From positions 3,638,492-3,702,491 of the forward strand of contig WLWX01000001.1 of NCBI GenBank assembly GCA_012103375.1: a DNA stretch of 64,000 bases, written 5' to 3'. The translations under genes and the position numbers were made by a program. Source of the stretch: Paracoccaceae bacterium (GTDB lineage Bacteria > Pseudomonadota > Alphaproteobacteria > Rhodobacterales > Rhodobacteraceae). This document shows positions 55,961 through 64,000 of the stretch, one piece after another. The notes beneath the pieces are model-generated. The model was not told the origin of the DNA. It saw only the letters and a list, made by a program, of their open reading frames with translations, and searched no databases. The number at the start of each line of letters is the position of its first letter. Position 1 is the stretch's first letter.

Positions 55961-57025
55961 ATGATGTATTCAAATCTAAAAACAGGTCTGTTAGCGACGA
56001 GCGTTGCGTCAACTGCGCTACTTGGCGCCGGTGCTGTGTCCGCACAGGACATGGTTGCGCTGCTGCTGCCAGAGAATGTGAACCCGCGCTGGGAACAGCA
56101 GGATGCCGCGGCGTTCGTGCGCACCATGGGTGAACTGGCCCCCGACATCAAAGTCGAGGTTTTCAACGCCAACAACGACACATCTGTGCAGCAGCGACAG
56201 GCCGAACAAGCGCTGACGCAGGGTGCCAAGGTTCTGATCGTCATCCCGATCGACGGCGAAAGCTCGGCCATTATTGCTGACACGGCGGCCGAAGAAGATG
56301 TGCCGACGATTGCTTATGACCGGATGATCAACTCGATGAACACCACGTTCTGGGTGCAGGCCGATCTGGAAGGCATGGGCTATGATCAGGCGATGCACGT
56401 GATCGAAAACACCAAGGATGGCGACACGCTGGTGATGCTAAAGGGTTCGCCCACGGACCCGAACGCAGCGGTGATCCATAACGGTCAGCTGCGCGCCCTG
56501 ACACCGCTTTTTGAAAGCGGTGCACGGGTAATGGGTTATGAAAACTGGACCCAAGGCTGGGATCCGGCAATCGCTCGGCGTTCGATGGATCAGGCGCTGA
56601 CCCAGTTGAACAATGATGTTCAAGGCGTGGTGTCGTCCAACGATGGCAACGCCGGTGCTGCGATTGCCGCAATGGAAGAACAGAACATGGCTGGTACAGT
56701 TCCGGTATCGGGCCTTGACTGTACGGTGCAGGCGCAACAGTTGATGCTGCTGGGCAAGCAGACGCAATGTGGCTGGCGCCCGCTGGAAGACATGGCCGCG
56801 GCGGCCGCACAAGTCACCGTGCGGCTTGTGAATGGCGAAGACTTTTCGGACCTTGCGCCGCAAACCGTTGAAAACGGCGTTGGGGCCACGGTGGCTTACG
56901 TGCCGGTCGGGTCGTACTCGGCCGTCGGGGCCGAGGGCGTCGCCTATGTCATCGAGAACGACAAAAGCATCACCAAAGAGATGATTTGTCAGGGCGAAGC
57001 CGCCGCGACCGATTTCTGCAAGTAA
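55961..57025 (+). CDS. Xylose/ribose-type ABC transporter binding protein
   Basis: A 354-residue periplasmic-binding protein of the CUT2 group. Signal peptide LATSVASTALLGAGAVSA, mature from about residue 29. Motifs resemble XylF: VEVFNANNDTSVQQRQAEQALTQGAKVLIVIPIDGES, PTIAYDRMI, GVVSSNDGNAGAAIAAM and TVPVSGLDCTVQAQQLMLLGKQT. The ribosome site GAGGAGGAT supports the ATG pair at 55961. The ligand may be a pentose or other monosaccharide; it is not assigned. Confidence 0.9.
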   Translation: MMYSNLKTGLLATSVASTALLGAGAVSAQDMVALLLPENVNPRWEQQDAAAFVRTMGELAPDIKVEVFNANNDTSVQQRQAEQALTQGAKVLIVIPIDGESSAIIADTAAEEDVPTIAYDRMINSMNTTFWVQADLEGMGYDQAMHVIENTKDGDTLVMLKGSPTDPNAAVIHNGQLRALTPLFESGARVMGYENWTQGWDPAIARRSMDQALTQLNNDVQGVVSSNDGNAGAAIAAMEEQNMAGTVPVSGLDCTVQAQQLMLLGKQTQCGWRPLEDMAAAAAQVTVRLVNGEDFSDLAPQTVENGVGATVAYVPVGSYSAVGAEGVAYVIENDKSITKEMICQGEAAATDFCK

Positions 57026-57031
57026 GAAATC

Positions 57032-57847
57032 ATGACAACTGTAAACCAATCGGAGGGGCGCTCAGCCCCTCCACCGCACCTGAGGGTCAGCGGAGTGCAC
57101 AAGCGTTTCGGCGGCGTCCACGCGCTGCGTGGCGTCGATTTTGAGGTCGCGCGTGGCGAGGTGATGGCGCTGGTTGGTGACAACGGCGCCGGCAAATCGA
57201 CGCTGATGAAAGTTCTCGCTGGTGCCTATCCCGCTGACGACGGCGCGTTCTTCGTAGACGAAGCGCAGGTGACCGTTTCGACGCCACATCAGGCGACCGA
57301 GCTGGGCATTCAGATTGTCTATCAAGACCTCGCGCTGTGCGAGAACCTTGACATCGCCGCGAACCTGTCGCTGGGTGCCGAGCCGGTAAAATCCGGCTGG
57401 AATTTTCTGCCGCGCCTGCTGCGCCCGCTTGACGATCTAGAGATGGAAGTGAAGGCCAAAGCCGCAATTGACCGACTGGAAGTGCGGACGCTGAAATCGG
57501 TACGTGCCAAGGTCGGCGGGCTGTCGGGCGGCCAGCGTCAGGCGATTGCAATCGCGCGCGCTGTGGGGGCCGAAAGCTCGGTCGTGCTGTTGGACGAACC
57601 AACCGCCGCGCTGGGCGTGGCGCAGACCCGGCAGGTTCTGGACGTGGTCAAACGGATGCGCGATACCAACCACGCCGTAGTCTATATCTCGCACAATCTA
57701 CGCGACATTTTCGAAGTGGCCGACCGCATTTGTGTGCTGCGCCACGGCGGCAATGTCGCCACATACCAAACCAACGAAACAACACCCGACGAGATCGTTA
57801 TCGCGATGACCCGTGGTCTGGATGATGGGGCGGCCAGTGCAGCCTGA
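57032..57847 (+). CDS. Sugar ABC transporter ATP-binding protein (single-domain CUT2 type)
   Basis: A 271-residue ATPase with Walker A GDNGAGKST, signature LSGGQRQAIAIAR and Walker B VVLLDEPTAALG. Unlike RbsA or XylG (about 500 residues, two domains) it has one ATPase domain, so it probably works as a homodimer like other single-domain CUT2 ATPases. It starts six bases after the binding-protein gene. Confidence 0.9.
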   Translation: MTTVNQSEGRSAPPPHLRVSGVHKRFGGVHALRGVDFEVARGEVMALVGDNGAGKSTLMKVLAGAYPADDGAFFVDEAQVTVSTPHQATELGIQIVYQDLALCENLDIAANLSLGAEPVKSGWNFLPRLLRPLDDLEMEVKAKAAIDRLEVRTLKSVRAKVGGLSGGQRQAIAIARAVGAESSVVLLDEPTAALGVAQTRQVLDVVKRMRDTNHAVVYISHNLRDIFEVADRICVLRHGGNVATYQTNETTPDEIVIAMTRGLDDGAASAA

Positions 57848-59057
57848 ATTGAAACTGACATTCGTCGATCGCCTGCGGAATCTGCGTGAAACGCGGTTCG
57901 GGTCCTTCGTGCCAGTGCTGTTGGCTCTGGCAGCAATCTGGGCCTATTTCGGACTGGTTGGTCCGCTTTGGTCGTATTGGAGCGATCCGGATGCCGAGGC
58001 GATCCGGTTTATCTTCCTCAGCCCACGCAACATATACAACCTGTTCATGCAGTCCGCCGTGATCGCCACGCTCGCTGTGGGCATCACGGTGGTCCTGCTG
58101 CTGGGCGACATTGATCTGTCGGCGGCCGCCACTGCAGGCGTTTGTGCCGCATTACTGGGCGTGCTTATGCTGAGTGGTGTGCCGGGATGGACGGCTTGCT
58201 TGATTGTCATGGGCGTCGGCATTGTCATGGGAGCAGCGCAAGGGCTGCTGGTGGCCTATGTCGGCATACCATCCTTCGTGGTGACGCTAGCCGGGCTGCT
58301 TGGCTTTCAGGGGCTGATGCAGAAAATCTTGCCGACCGGAAACCTGAACGTCGGTGACCCTTTTGTGCGCGGTTTCGCGCGCGTGCTGCTGCCTGACATC
58401 CTAGGTTGGGCCCTGGCCATCGCTATTGTCGCGCTGGTCGTATTCCTGAGTCTGCGCAAGCAATCACAGCGCCGCTCTAAGGCGCTGGAGCTTGAAAGCA
58501 CCGCCGCTGTATGGGGTCAGGTCGCCTTCTTTGCGGTCCTGATGTTCGCCATAGTAGCGACGTTGAACACCTATCGCTCTGTGCCTTTGCTGTTGGTTTT
58601 GCTGGTGGCGCTGACAGCGCTGGTGGGCTGGGTCACGACCTCAACGCTCTATGGTCGCTCGATTTTCTCAGTTGGCGGCAATCCTGAAAGCGCACGGCGT
58701 GTTGGCATTAACGTCAAGCGAATCCGCGTTTCGGCCTTCGCGATTGTCGGGTTGATGGCGGCGATCGGCGGAATTTTCGGTGCGTCGCGGTTCGGCTCGG
58801 TCTCCTATACCGCTTTTGCAGGCGGGTCGCTGCTGCTCGAAAGCATCGGTGCAGCGGTGATTGGCGGCACCTCACTTTTCGGAGGGCGGGGATCGGTATG
58901 GAACGCCATATTGGGTGCGTTGGTCATCGGCTCGCTTGGAAACGGGCTGGACCTGTCGGGGGCGAGCGCGGCGGACAAGCTGATGTTCTCGGGTGCGATC
59001 CTATTGCTTGCGGTGGCCATCGACGCGTTGTCGCGCAGCGGCACATCGTCGAGGTAG
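57822..59057 (+). CDS. Sugar ABC transporter permease (XylH/RbsC type)
   Basis: A permease of about 411 residues with 10 or more hydrophobic segments. It includes the family stretches VLLLGDIDLSAAATAGVCAALLGVLM, VGIPSFVVTLAGLLGFQGLM, VGGNPESARRVGINVKRIRVSAFAIVGLMAAIGGIF and ESIGAAVIGGTSLFGGRGSVWNAILGALVIGSLGNGLDL. Start uncertain: ATG 57822 or 57825, or GTG 57837; all overlap the ATPase gene end. Confidence 0.88.
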   Translation: MMGRPVQPELKLTFVDRLRNLRETRFGSFVPVLLALAAIWAYFGLVGPLWSYWSDPDAEAIRFIFLSPRNIYNLFMQSAVIATLAVGITVVLLLGDIDLSAAATAGVCAALLGVLMLSGVPGWTACLIVMGVGIVMGAAQGLLVAYVGIPSFVVTLAGLLGFQGLMQKILPTGNLNVGDPFVRGFARVLLPDILGWALAIAIVALVVFLSLRKQSQRRSKALELESTAAVWGQVAFFAVLMFAIVATLNTYRSVPLLLVLLVALTALVGWVTTSTLYGRSIFSVGGNPESARRVGINVKRIRVSAFAIVGLMAAIGGIFGASRFGSVSYTAFAGGSLLLESIGAAVIGGTSLFGGRGSVWNAILGALVIGSLGNGLDLSGASAADKLMFSGAILLLAVAIDALSRSGTSSR

Positions 59058-59062
59058 CGCCT

Positions 59063-59527
59063 ATGTGGACCAAAGATCAAACCACCCTGCTGGCCGCCAT
59101 TCTGGACCTGATCATCCCCGCCAGCGCCGATGGCCGGGTGCCCGGCGCGGGGCAGTTGGGGGTTGCCGAATTTCTCCCCAAGGCAACCCCCTACGCGCCC
59201 GATCCAGTCGGTGCGGCCAAGACGGTGATGGCGTTCGTTCAGGTGCGCGAAGACTTCGCCGAACTAGACGGTGACGAAAAAGTCGAGGTGTTGAAACAGG
59301 CCGAGGCCGCGGCGCCCGAAGCTTTCGCGACCCTCGTCCGGTTGACCTACATGGGTTACTACAGTCGCCAGAATACCCGCCCGCTGTTCGGCGTCGGTGC
59401 GCATCCTGTGCATCCGCTTGGCTATGAAGTATCGCGCGAATCTGACGACGTGCTGGCAGAATTGACAGCCCCTGTTCGCGAACGCGGCCCGATCTATCGC
59501 GACCCGACAAAGAAATCCGCACTATGA
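59063..59527 (+). CDS. Gluconate 2-dehydrogenase subunit 3-like (small partner of GMC dehydrogenase)
   Basis: A 154-residue protein: LLAAILDLIIPASADGRVPGAGQLGVAEFLPKA followed by TLVRLTYMGYYSRQNTRPLFG. This fits the small subunit that partners a flavin GMC dehydrogenase in sugar or sugar-acid oxidation. There is no obvious signal peptide. It overlaps the GMC gene by four bases, so the two are made together. Confidence 0.75.
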   Translation: MWTKDQTTLLAAILDLIIPASADGRVPGAGQLGVAEFLPKATPYAPDPVGAAKTVMAFVQVREDFAELDGDEKVEVLKQAEAAAPEAFATLVRLTYMGYYSRQNTRPLFGVGAHPVHPLGYEVSRESDDVLAELTAPVRERGPIYRDPTKKSAL

Positions 59528-61143
59528 AAAATGATCCCGTCGACGTCCTGATCATCGGCGCCGGAGCATCGGGTGCGGCCATAGCTTGGTCGCTGCTGGA
59601 AACCCGGATGCGCATCCTGTGCCTGGAACAGGGCCCGCATCTGGTCGATAAGGACTTCCCAAGCCGACGCGACGACTATGAGCTCGCCCGATTTGCCGAG
59701 TTTTCCTGCGATCCTAACGTGCGCGGTTTGCCGCAGGATTATCCGATCAATGTTGACGACAGTTGCATCACCCCGGTGAATTTCAATGCCGTTGGCGGAT
59801 CGACCATCAACTTTCTGGGCCACTGGCCGCGCATGAAACCCTCGGACTTCAAGACCAGGTCGCTGGATGGCGTGGCAGAGGATTGGCCATTAGACTACGA
59901 AACACTCGCGCCCTTCTACGACATGAATGATCAAACCACCGGCGTGTCCGGCCTTGGCGGCAACCCGGCCTATCCCGATTACAAGCCGCCGCCGCCCCCG
60001 ATTCCGATTGGCACGCTGGGCCGAACCTTGGCCAAGGGGTTCAACGACATGGGCTGGCACTGGTGGCCGTCGGACGTCTCGATCCTCAGCCAGGATGACA
60101 ACGGGCGGCAGAAGTGTGTGAACGCGGGCACCTGCGATCTGGGCTGTGCAGAGGGGGCAAAGGGCGGAACAAATTTCACTTATTGGCCAATGCTGGAAAA
60201 CGCCGGGGTTGAACTGCGCACCCACGCCCGCGTGCGCGAAATTCTGGTGGACCCGGCAACCGGCTTTGCCACTGGCGTTCTGTATCACGGCTCCGACGGG
60301 CAGGTGCACGAACAGAAGGCCGAGCTGGTTGTGGTCGCCTGCAACGGTGTCGGCACGCCACGGTTGCTGCTGAACTCAACCTCCAAGGCATTTCCCGACG
60401 GGCTGGCCAATCGGTCCGGCATGGTCGGCAAAAACCTGATGTTCCATCCGCTGACTGGCGTTGCGGGCGTGTTCGACGAGCCAATGAAAGGCCACGAAGG
60501 ACCGATGGCCTGTGCAATCCTGTCGCAAGAGTTTTATGAGACCGATCCGAACCGCGATTTCGTGCGCGGCTATGGCCTGCATTCGGGTCGATCCACCACA
60601 CCGATGACATATGCTTTGGGCGGATACGGCATCGACGCTCCAATCCCCTGGGGGTCGGAGCATCGCGAGACCATGGATGGCGTCTACCCATATCTTGCCG
60701 GGCTGACCATCGTGTCTGAGGATCTGCCCGAGGAACACAACCGCGTCACGCTGGATCCCGATCTGACCGACAGCGACGGTATACCCGCGCCGAAAATCGC
60801 CTATCGACTGGGCGAGAACACCCGCCGGATGCTGCGCCATGGTGAGGAGCGAGCGGCAGAGGTGTTGCTGGCCGCAGGCGCAAAACGCGTGCTTGCCAAG
60901 GGCGACGACGCCGTCTGGTGGCGCGCCGGCTGGCACCAGATGGGTACTTGTCGGATGGGCAATGACCCCGAAGCCTCGGTTGTGAACGGCTGGGGGCGCA
61001 GCCACGACGTGAAGAACCTGTTCATCGTCGACGGTTCAATCTTTGTGACGGCAGGCGCGGTCAACCCGACCTCAACCATCCAGGCGCTGGCGCTTTATAT
61101 TGGCGACAGCATCAAGACCAACATCGAAACCCTGTTTGATTGA
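59524..61143 (+). CDS. GMC-family sugar/alcohol dehydrogenase, flavoprotein subunit
   Basis: A 539-residue FAD oxidoreductase. The N-terminal dinucleotide fold is DVLIIGAGASGAAIAWSLLETRMRILCLEQGP. Further FAD-binding text is NAVGGSTINFLGHWPRMKPSDF. The C-terminal catalytic region has WWRAGWHQMGTCRMGNDPEASVV, including the GMC-type His and the closing GAVNPTSTIQALALYIGDSI. It oxidises an aldose or sugar acid, probably with a membrane quinone or cytochrome as acceptor. The exact substrate is unknown. Confidence 0.88.
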   Translation: MKNDPVDVLIIGAGASGAAIAWSLLETRMRILCLEQGPHLVDKDFPSRRDDYELARFAEFSCDPNVRGLPQDYPINVDDSCITPVNFNAVGGSTINFLGHWPRMKPSDFKTRSLDGVAEDWPLDYETLAPFYDMNDQTTGVSGLGGNPAYPDYKPPPPPIPIGTLGRTLAKGFNDMGWHWWPSDVSILSQDDNGRQKCVNAGTCDLGCAEGAKGGTNFTYWPMLENAGVELRTHARVREILVDPATGFATGVLYHGSDGQVHEQKAELVVVACNGVGTPRLLLNSTSKAFPDGLANRSGMVGKNLMFHPLTGVAGVFDEPMKGHEGPMACAILSQEFYETDPNRDFVRGYGLHSGRSTTPMTYALGGYGIDAPIPWGSEHRETMDGVYPYLAGLTIVSEDLPEEHNRVTLDPDLTDSDGIPAPKIAYRLGENTRRMLRHGEERAAEVLLAAGAKRVLAKGDDAVWWRAGWHQMGTCRMGNDPEASVVNGWGRSHDVKNLFIVDGSIFVTAGAVNPTSTIQALALYIGDSIKTNIETLFD

Positions 61144-61150
61144 GGCCCCG

Positions 61151-62596
61151 ATGAACTTTCCAACGCAAATGTATATCGACGGCGCGCTAACCAGCGGCAG
61201 CGGCAAGTTGGACGTGCTGAAACCGGCGACCGAAAGGGTGGTGGCCACCGTCGCAACCGCCGGGATGGCCGATGCCGATCGCGCGTTGCAGGCGGCAAAA
61301 GACGCCTTTCCGGGTTGGGCCGCCACACCGATCAGCGCCAGGCAAGACTGGATGCGGCAATTGAGGGACGCGGTGGTTGCTGCTGAAGACCATTTGCGAA
61401 CATGCATTCATCACGAGATGGGCAAACCCTGGGCGCAGACCCATGAGGATTGGGACCGGCTGGTTGTCTCGCTGGACTATTATGCCGAAGAAATTGCCCG
61501 TGTTCACGATATCGGCCTGGCTGACCGCGCGGGCACACACACGCATCGGCTGGTGCATGAACCAGCGGGCGTCGCGCTGGCTTTCATCGCCTGGAATTTT
61601 CCGCTGCTGAACCTGGCTTTTAAGATCGGCCCCGCGATGGCCGCAGGTTGCCCGATCATCATTCGCCCGTCCGAAGCGACGCCGATTTCGGCCTATGCAG
61701 TGGGCGCGTTGTGCGAAAAGATCGGCCTGCCAAAGGGCGTCGTGCAGATCCTGTGCACCGATGGACATGAGGTTGCAGACGCGCTGACAGCCTCGCCAAT
61801 TCCGGCGGTGGTGACGCTGATCGGGTCCACCAATACCGGCAAACACATTATGCGAACCGGGGCGAGCACGATAAAGCGCTACTAGATGGAGCTAGGTGGC
61901 AATGCCCCGGTGCTGATCTTTGACGACGCTGATCTGGATCTGGCGGCTGATATCGTGTGCGGCGTGAAATTCAGCAACGCCAGGCAAATCTGCGTCTCTC
62001 CTAACCGGGTGTTTGTTCATACCGATGTGCTGGAGGCGTTTACCGCAAAGGTCGTCGCGCGGGCAACGGCCGCAAAAACCGGGTTCGACAAGTCGGCGAA
62101 CGTCCAGACCGGCCCAGTCATCCACGGACGCGCGTGGAGGCGGATCAAGGCGCTGATTGACGGAGCGATTGCGGATGGCGCCGTGCTGCTCGCAGGGGGC
62201 GACCGTCCGCGGGGCCAGCCGAGTGGGCATTTCATGGCCCCCACCGTGTTGGGGAATGTGACTGAAGACATGGCCGTCTACCGCGAAGAAACTTTCGGCC
62301 CGATTGTCAGCCTGATCACATTCGACGATCACACAGACCTGATGGACAAGGCTAACGACTGCGACGATGGCGGCTTGACGGCCTATGTCTTCACCCGCGA
62401 CCTGGCGCGGGCCGAACGCTACGCTGCTGGACTGCGCTATGGCGAGATCCAGATCAACGGCGTCAAATACGACATTGACCTGCCACACGGCGGTATCGGC
62501 CAGTCGGGCATCGGGCACGATTGCTCGGCCCTGGCGCTGAACGATTATCTGGTCGTCAAACGCATCTCTCGAGCACTAGATCGGAGCACGGTATGA
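61151..62596 (+). pseudogene. Aldehyde dehydrogenase with a single in-frame amber codon
   Basis: NAD-type aldehyde dehydrogenase of 481 codons from the ATG at 61151. The first half (to 61882) has AWNFPLLNLAFKIGPAMAAGCPIIIRPSEATP. The second half has MELGGNAPVLIFDDADLD with the general-base Glu, then SNARQICVSPNR with the catalytic Cys. A TAG at 61883-61885 separates TIKRY from MELGG, where relatives have Ser (TCG would give it by one base). Frame is otherwise intact, and an ATG directly follows the stop. The enzyme is inactive unless the stop is read through. Confidence 0.85.
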
Positions 62597-63597
62597 AAAT
62601 TACCAAAATTATCAGTCATGTGCTTGCTTATGACTTGCTCGAAGAGCTTGGTTATTCGCAGCAATACTACTGTAAACGCACCGCGCATTTGGTCGAGGTT
62701 CACACCGACGAGGGCGTGACCGGCTGGGGCGAATGCTTTGGCCCAGGCAATGTGGCGCTGGCCAACAAGAGCATTGTGGAACAGGTGATCCAGCCGATGG
62801 TCCTAGGCGACGATCCGATGGATCGCGATGTGATCTGGCACAAGGTATATAATTTGCTACGCGATCACGGACAAAAAGGTATGTCCATGCAAGCGCTGTC
62901 GGGTGTCGACATCGCGCTTTGGGACATTGCCGGAAAGGTCGCCGGTCTGCCGATTCACAAGCTGATTGGTGGTGCGCATCGCACGAAGGTGCAGGCCTAT
63001 GGCTACGGTATGATGCTGAAACGTGAATGCGTAGACGATCATGTGGCACGCTTCCGGGATGAAGCTGCGGCGATCCTCGACATGGGATTCGTGGCGACCA
63101 AAATGAAGGTCGGTTTAGGCCCGCGCAACGACGTCAAACTGGCACAAGCTGTCGCCGAAGGTGTCGGCGACAGGGGGCGCTTTATGGTGGATGCCAACCA
63201 TTGTTATACGACGTCTGACGCATTCTACGTCGGTCGCGCGTTGGAAGAAATGGATGCTTATTGGTTCGAAGAACCCGTCGCGCCCGAAGATTACGATGGG
63301 TATCGGGAACTACGCTCTGGCCTGACCGTCAACATTTCGGGCGGTGAGGCTGAATTCAACCGCTGGGGCTGGCGGCAGATCCTCGAAAATCGCGGGCTGG
63401 ACATCGCGCAACCCGAGGTTTGCGCGCTTGGTGGCATTTCTGAATATCTGCGCGTACTGGCCTTGTGCCACGCACACCACACGCCGGTGATCAACCACGT
63501 TTGGGGAAGCGCCATTGCAGTTGCCACCAACCTGCACCTGCTGGCCGCCATGCCGCCCTTGCCCGGCGGACTGCATCCTTGGCAACGATACTGTTGA
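62593..63597 (+). pseudogene. Enolase-superfamily (mandelate racemase/sugar-acid dehydratase type) gene, 3' end cut by IS1182
   Basis: Metal-dependent enolase-superfamily enzyme, probably a sugar-acid dehydratase in this setting. Catalytic and metal residues are visible: K-x-K in ATKMKVGLG, Asp in MVDANHC, Glu in WFEEPVAPEDY, Glu in ISGGEAEFN and the His in PVINHVWGS. The reading frame then enters the IS at 63587 and stops after PWQRYC. The final 40 or so residues, which close the barrel over the active site, are lost. The start overlaps the aldehyde dehydrogenase stop (ATGA). Confidence 0.82.
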
Positions 63598-64000
63598 AAA
63601 AGTCCGTTGATTGGCCGCGCACGCTCTGATTCACTTGTTTTGAGGGTGGAGGGTTCGGCGATGATGGGTCCAAGGCAAGTTGCGCAAGGCGCGCTGTTCT
63701 ATGAGTTCTCGATCGAGAGTTTTGTGCCGAAGGATCATCCCGTCCGGGGAATTGATCGCTTCCTTGATCTGACAGGTGTGCGCCCCTTGCTCGCTTCATA
63801 CTACAGTGCCAATGGCCGCCCTTCGATTGATCCTGAACTGATGATCCGCATGCTGTTGTTGGGCTATTGTCAGGGCATCCGTTCCGAGCGACGGCTTTGC
63901 GAAGAGGTTCATGTCAATCTGGCGTATCGTTGGTTTTGTAAGCTTGATTTGGCTGATCCAGTGCCCGACCATTCGACATTCTCTAAGAACCGGCATGGCC
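63587..64000 (+). mobile_element. IS1182-family insertion sequence, copy 2 (left part, runs off the window)
   Basis: Starts with the same GATACTGTTGAAAAAGTCCG and reads as identical to copy 1 over the 414 visible bases. Same orientation as copy 1. Inserted in the enolase-superfamily gene. Confidence 0.92.
63661..64000 (+). CDS. IS1182-family transposase, N-terminal part (cut by window end)
   Basis: Begins at the same double ATG as copy 1, 74 bases inside the element, and follows it residue by residue (GALFYEFSIESFVPKDHPVR, RIDRFLDLTG-like region, DHSTFSKNRHG) up to the window edge. The rest of the gene is outside. Confidence 0.9.
   Translation, partial: MMGPRQVAQGALFYEFSIESFVPKDHPVRGIDRFLDLTGVRPLLASYYSANGRPSIDPELMIRMLLLGYCQGIRSERRLCEEVHVNLAYRWFCKLDLADPVPDHSTFSKNRHG

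Noticed and set aside
44833-64000. Region between the two IS1182 copies considered as a composite transposon
   Set aside because: It contains polA and other housekeeping genes, spans nearly 19 kb, and no shared target duplication is visible.

Overview
The window is a chromosomal segment of an alphaproteobacterium, most likely a member of the Rhodobacterales (Roseobacter group). The evidence is the GC-rich coding sequence, the downstream half of a complex I operon (nuoG to nuoN) with a CMD/AhpD-like gene inside it and birA, coaX and RNase J behind it, several TRAP and ABC uptake systems, and characteristic extragenic 'GGAGTATTTTTGG'-type repeats. These taxonomic statements rest on remembered family and gene-order patterns, not on a search.

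Layout. 1-5.1 kb: end of malate synthase G, a peptidase C26 gene split by a 218-bp insertion, a DUF1761 remnant, infC, a membrane-anchored Ala/Glu-rich protein with eight 11-residue repeats, and a GT10 (fucosyltransferase-like) gene split by a second copy of the 218-bp insertion. 5.3-8.2 kb: a three-gene TRAP transporter operon. 8.5-23 kb: nuoG, lipoprotein, nuoH, a methyltransferase-like gene, nuoI, CMD, nuoJKLMN, birA, coaX, rnj. nuoA-F are absent and the TRAP operon sits where they would be expected. 23.2-32.3 kb: a CUT1-type sugar ABC system (binding protein, two permeases, ATPase) with a phosphatase-superfamily protein, a membrane protein, a RbsD/FucU mutarotase and a ribokinase. 32.5-35.2 kb: a hybrid histidine kinase split by an IS630-family element. 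35.2-44.2 kb: housekeeping genes (YdeI-like, small lipoprotein, metG, an MFS transporter, ndk, cysK-alaX, UPF0314, tRNA-Ser). 44.5-46.6 kb: another 218-bp copy and an IS1182-family element that truncates a sulfotransferase gene. 46.7-53.3 kb: a GT14-type glycosyltransferase, a HIT protein, a zf-CHCC protein, an MFS transporter and polA. 53.4-55 kb: decayed IS3 and IS481 remnants. 55-63.6 kb: a GntR regulator, a xylose-type ABC transporter, a GMC dehydrogenase pair, an aldehyde dehydrogenase broken by one amber codon, and an enolase-superfamily gene cut by a second IS1182 copy that runs off the window.

The dominant theme is recent insertional decay. Five copies of a 218-bp non-autonomous element (20-bp perfect terminal inverted repeats, GGCN target sites) read as identical. 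Two of them cleanly split genes, one sits in the end of a short ORF, and two are intergenic. Their ends match the left end of the resident IS1182-type element at 17 of 20 positions, which suggests that this transposase may move them. At least six genes (C26 hydrolase, GT10, histidine kinase, sulfotransferase, aldehyde dehydrogenase, enolase-superfamily) carry lesions. Three of the lost functions concern sugars or surface glycans, and restoring the target sites recovers perfect reading frames in the C26, GT10 and kinase genes.
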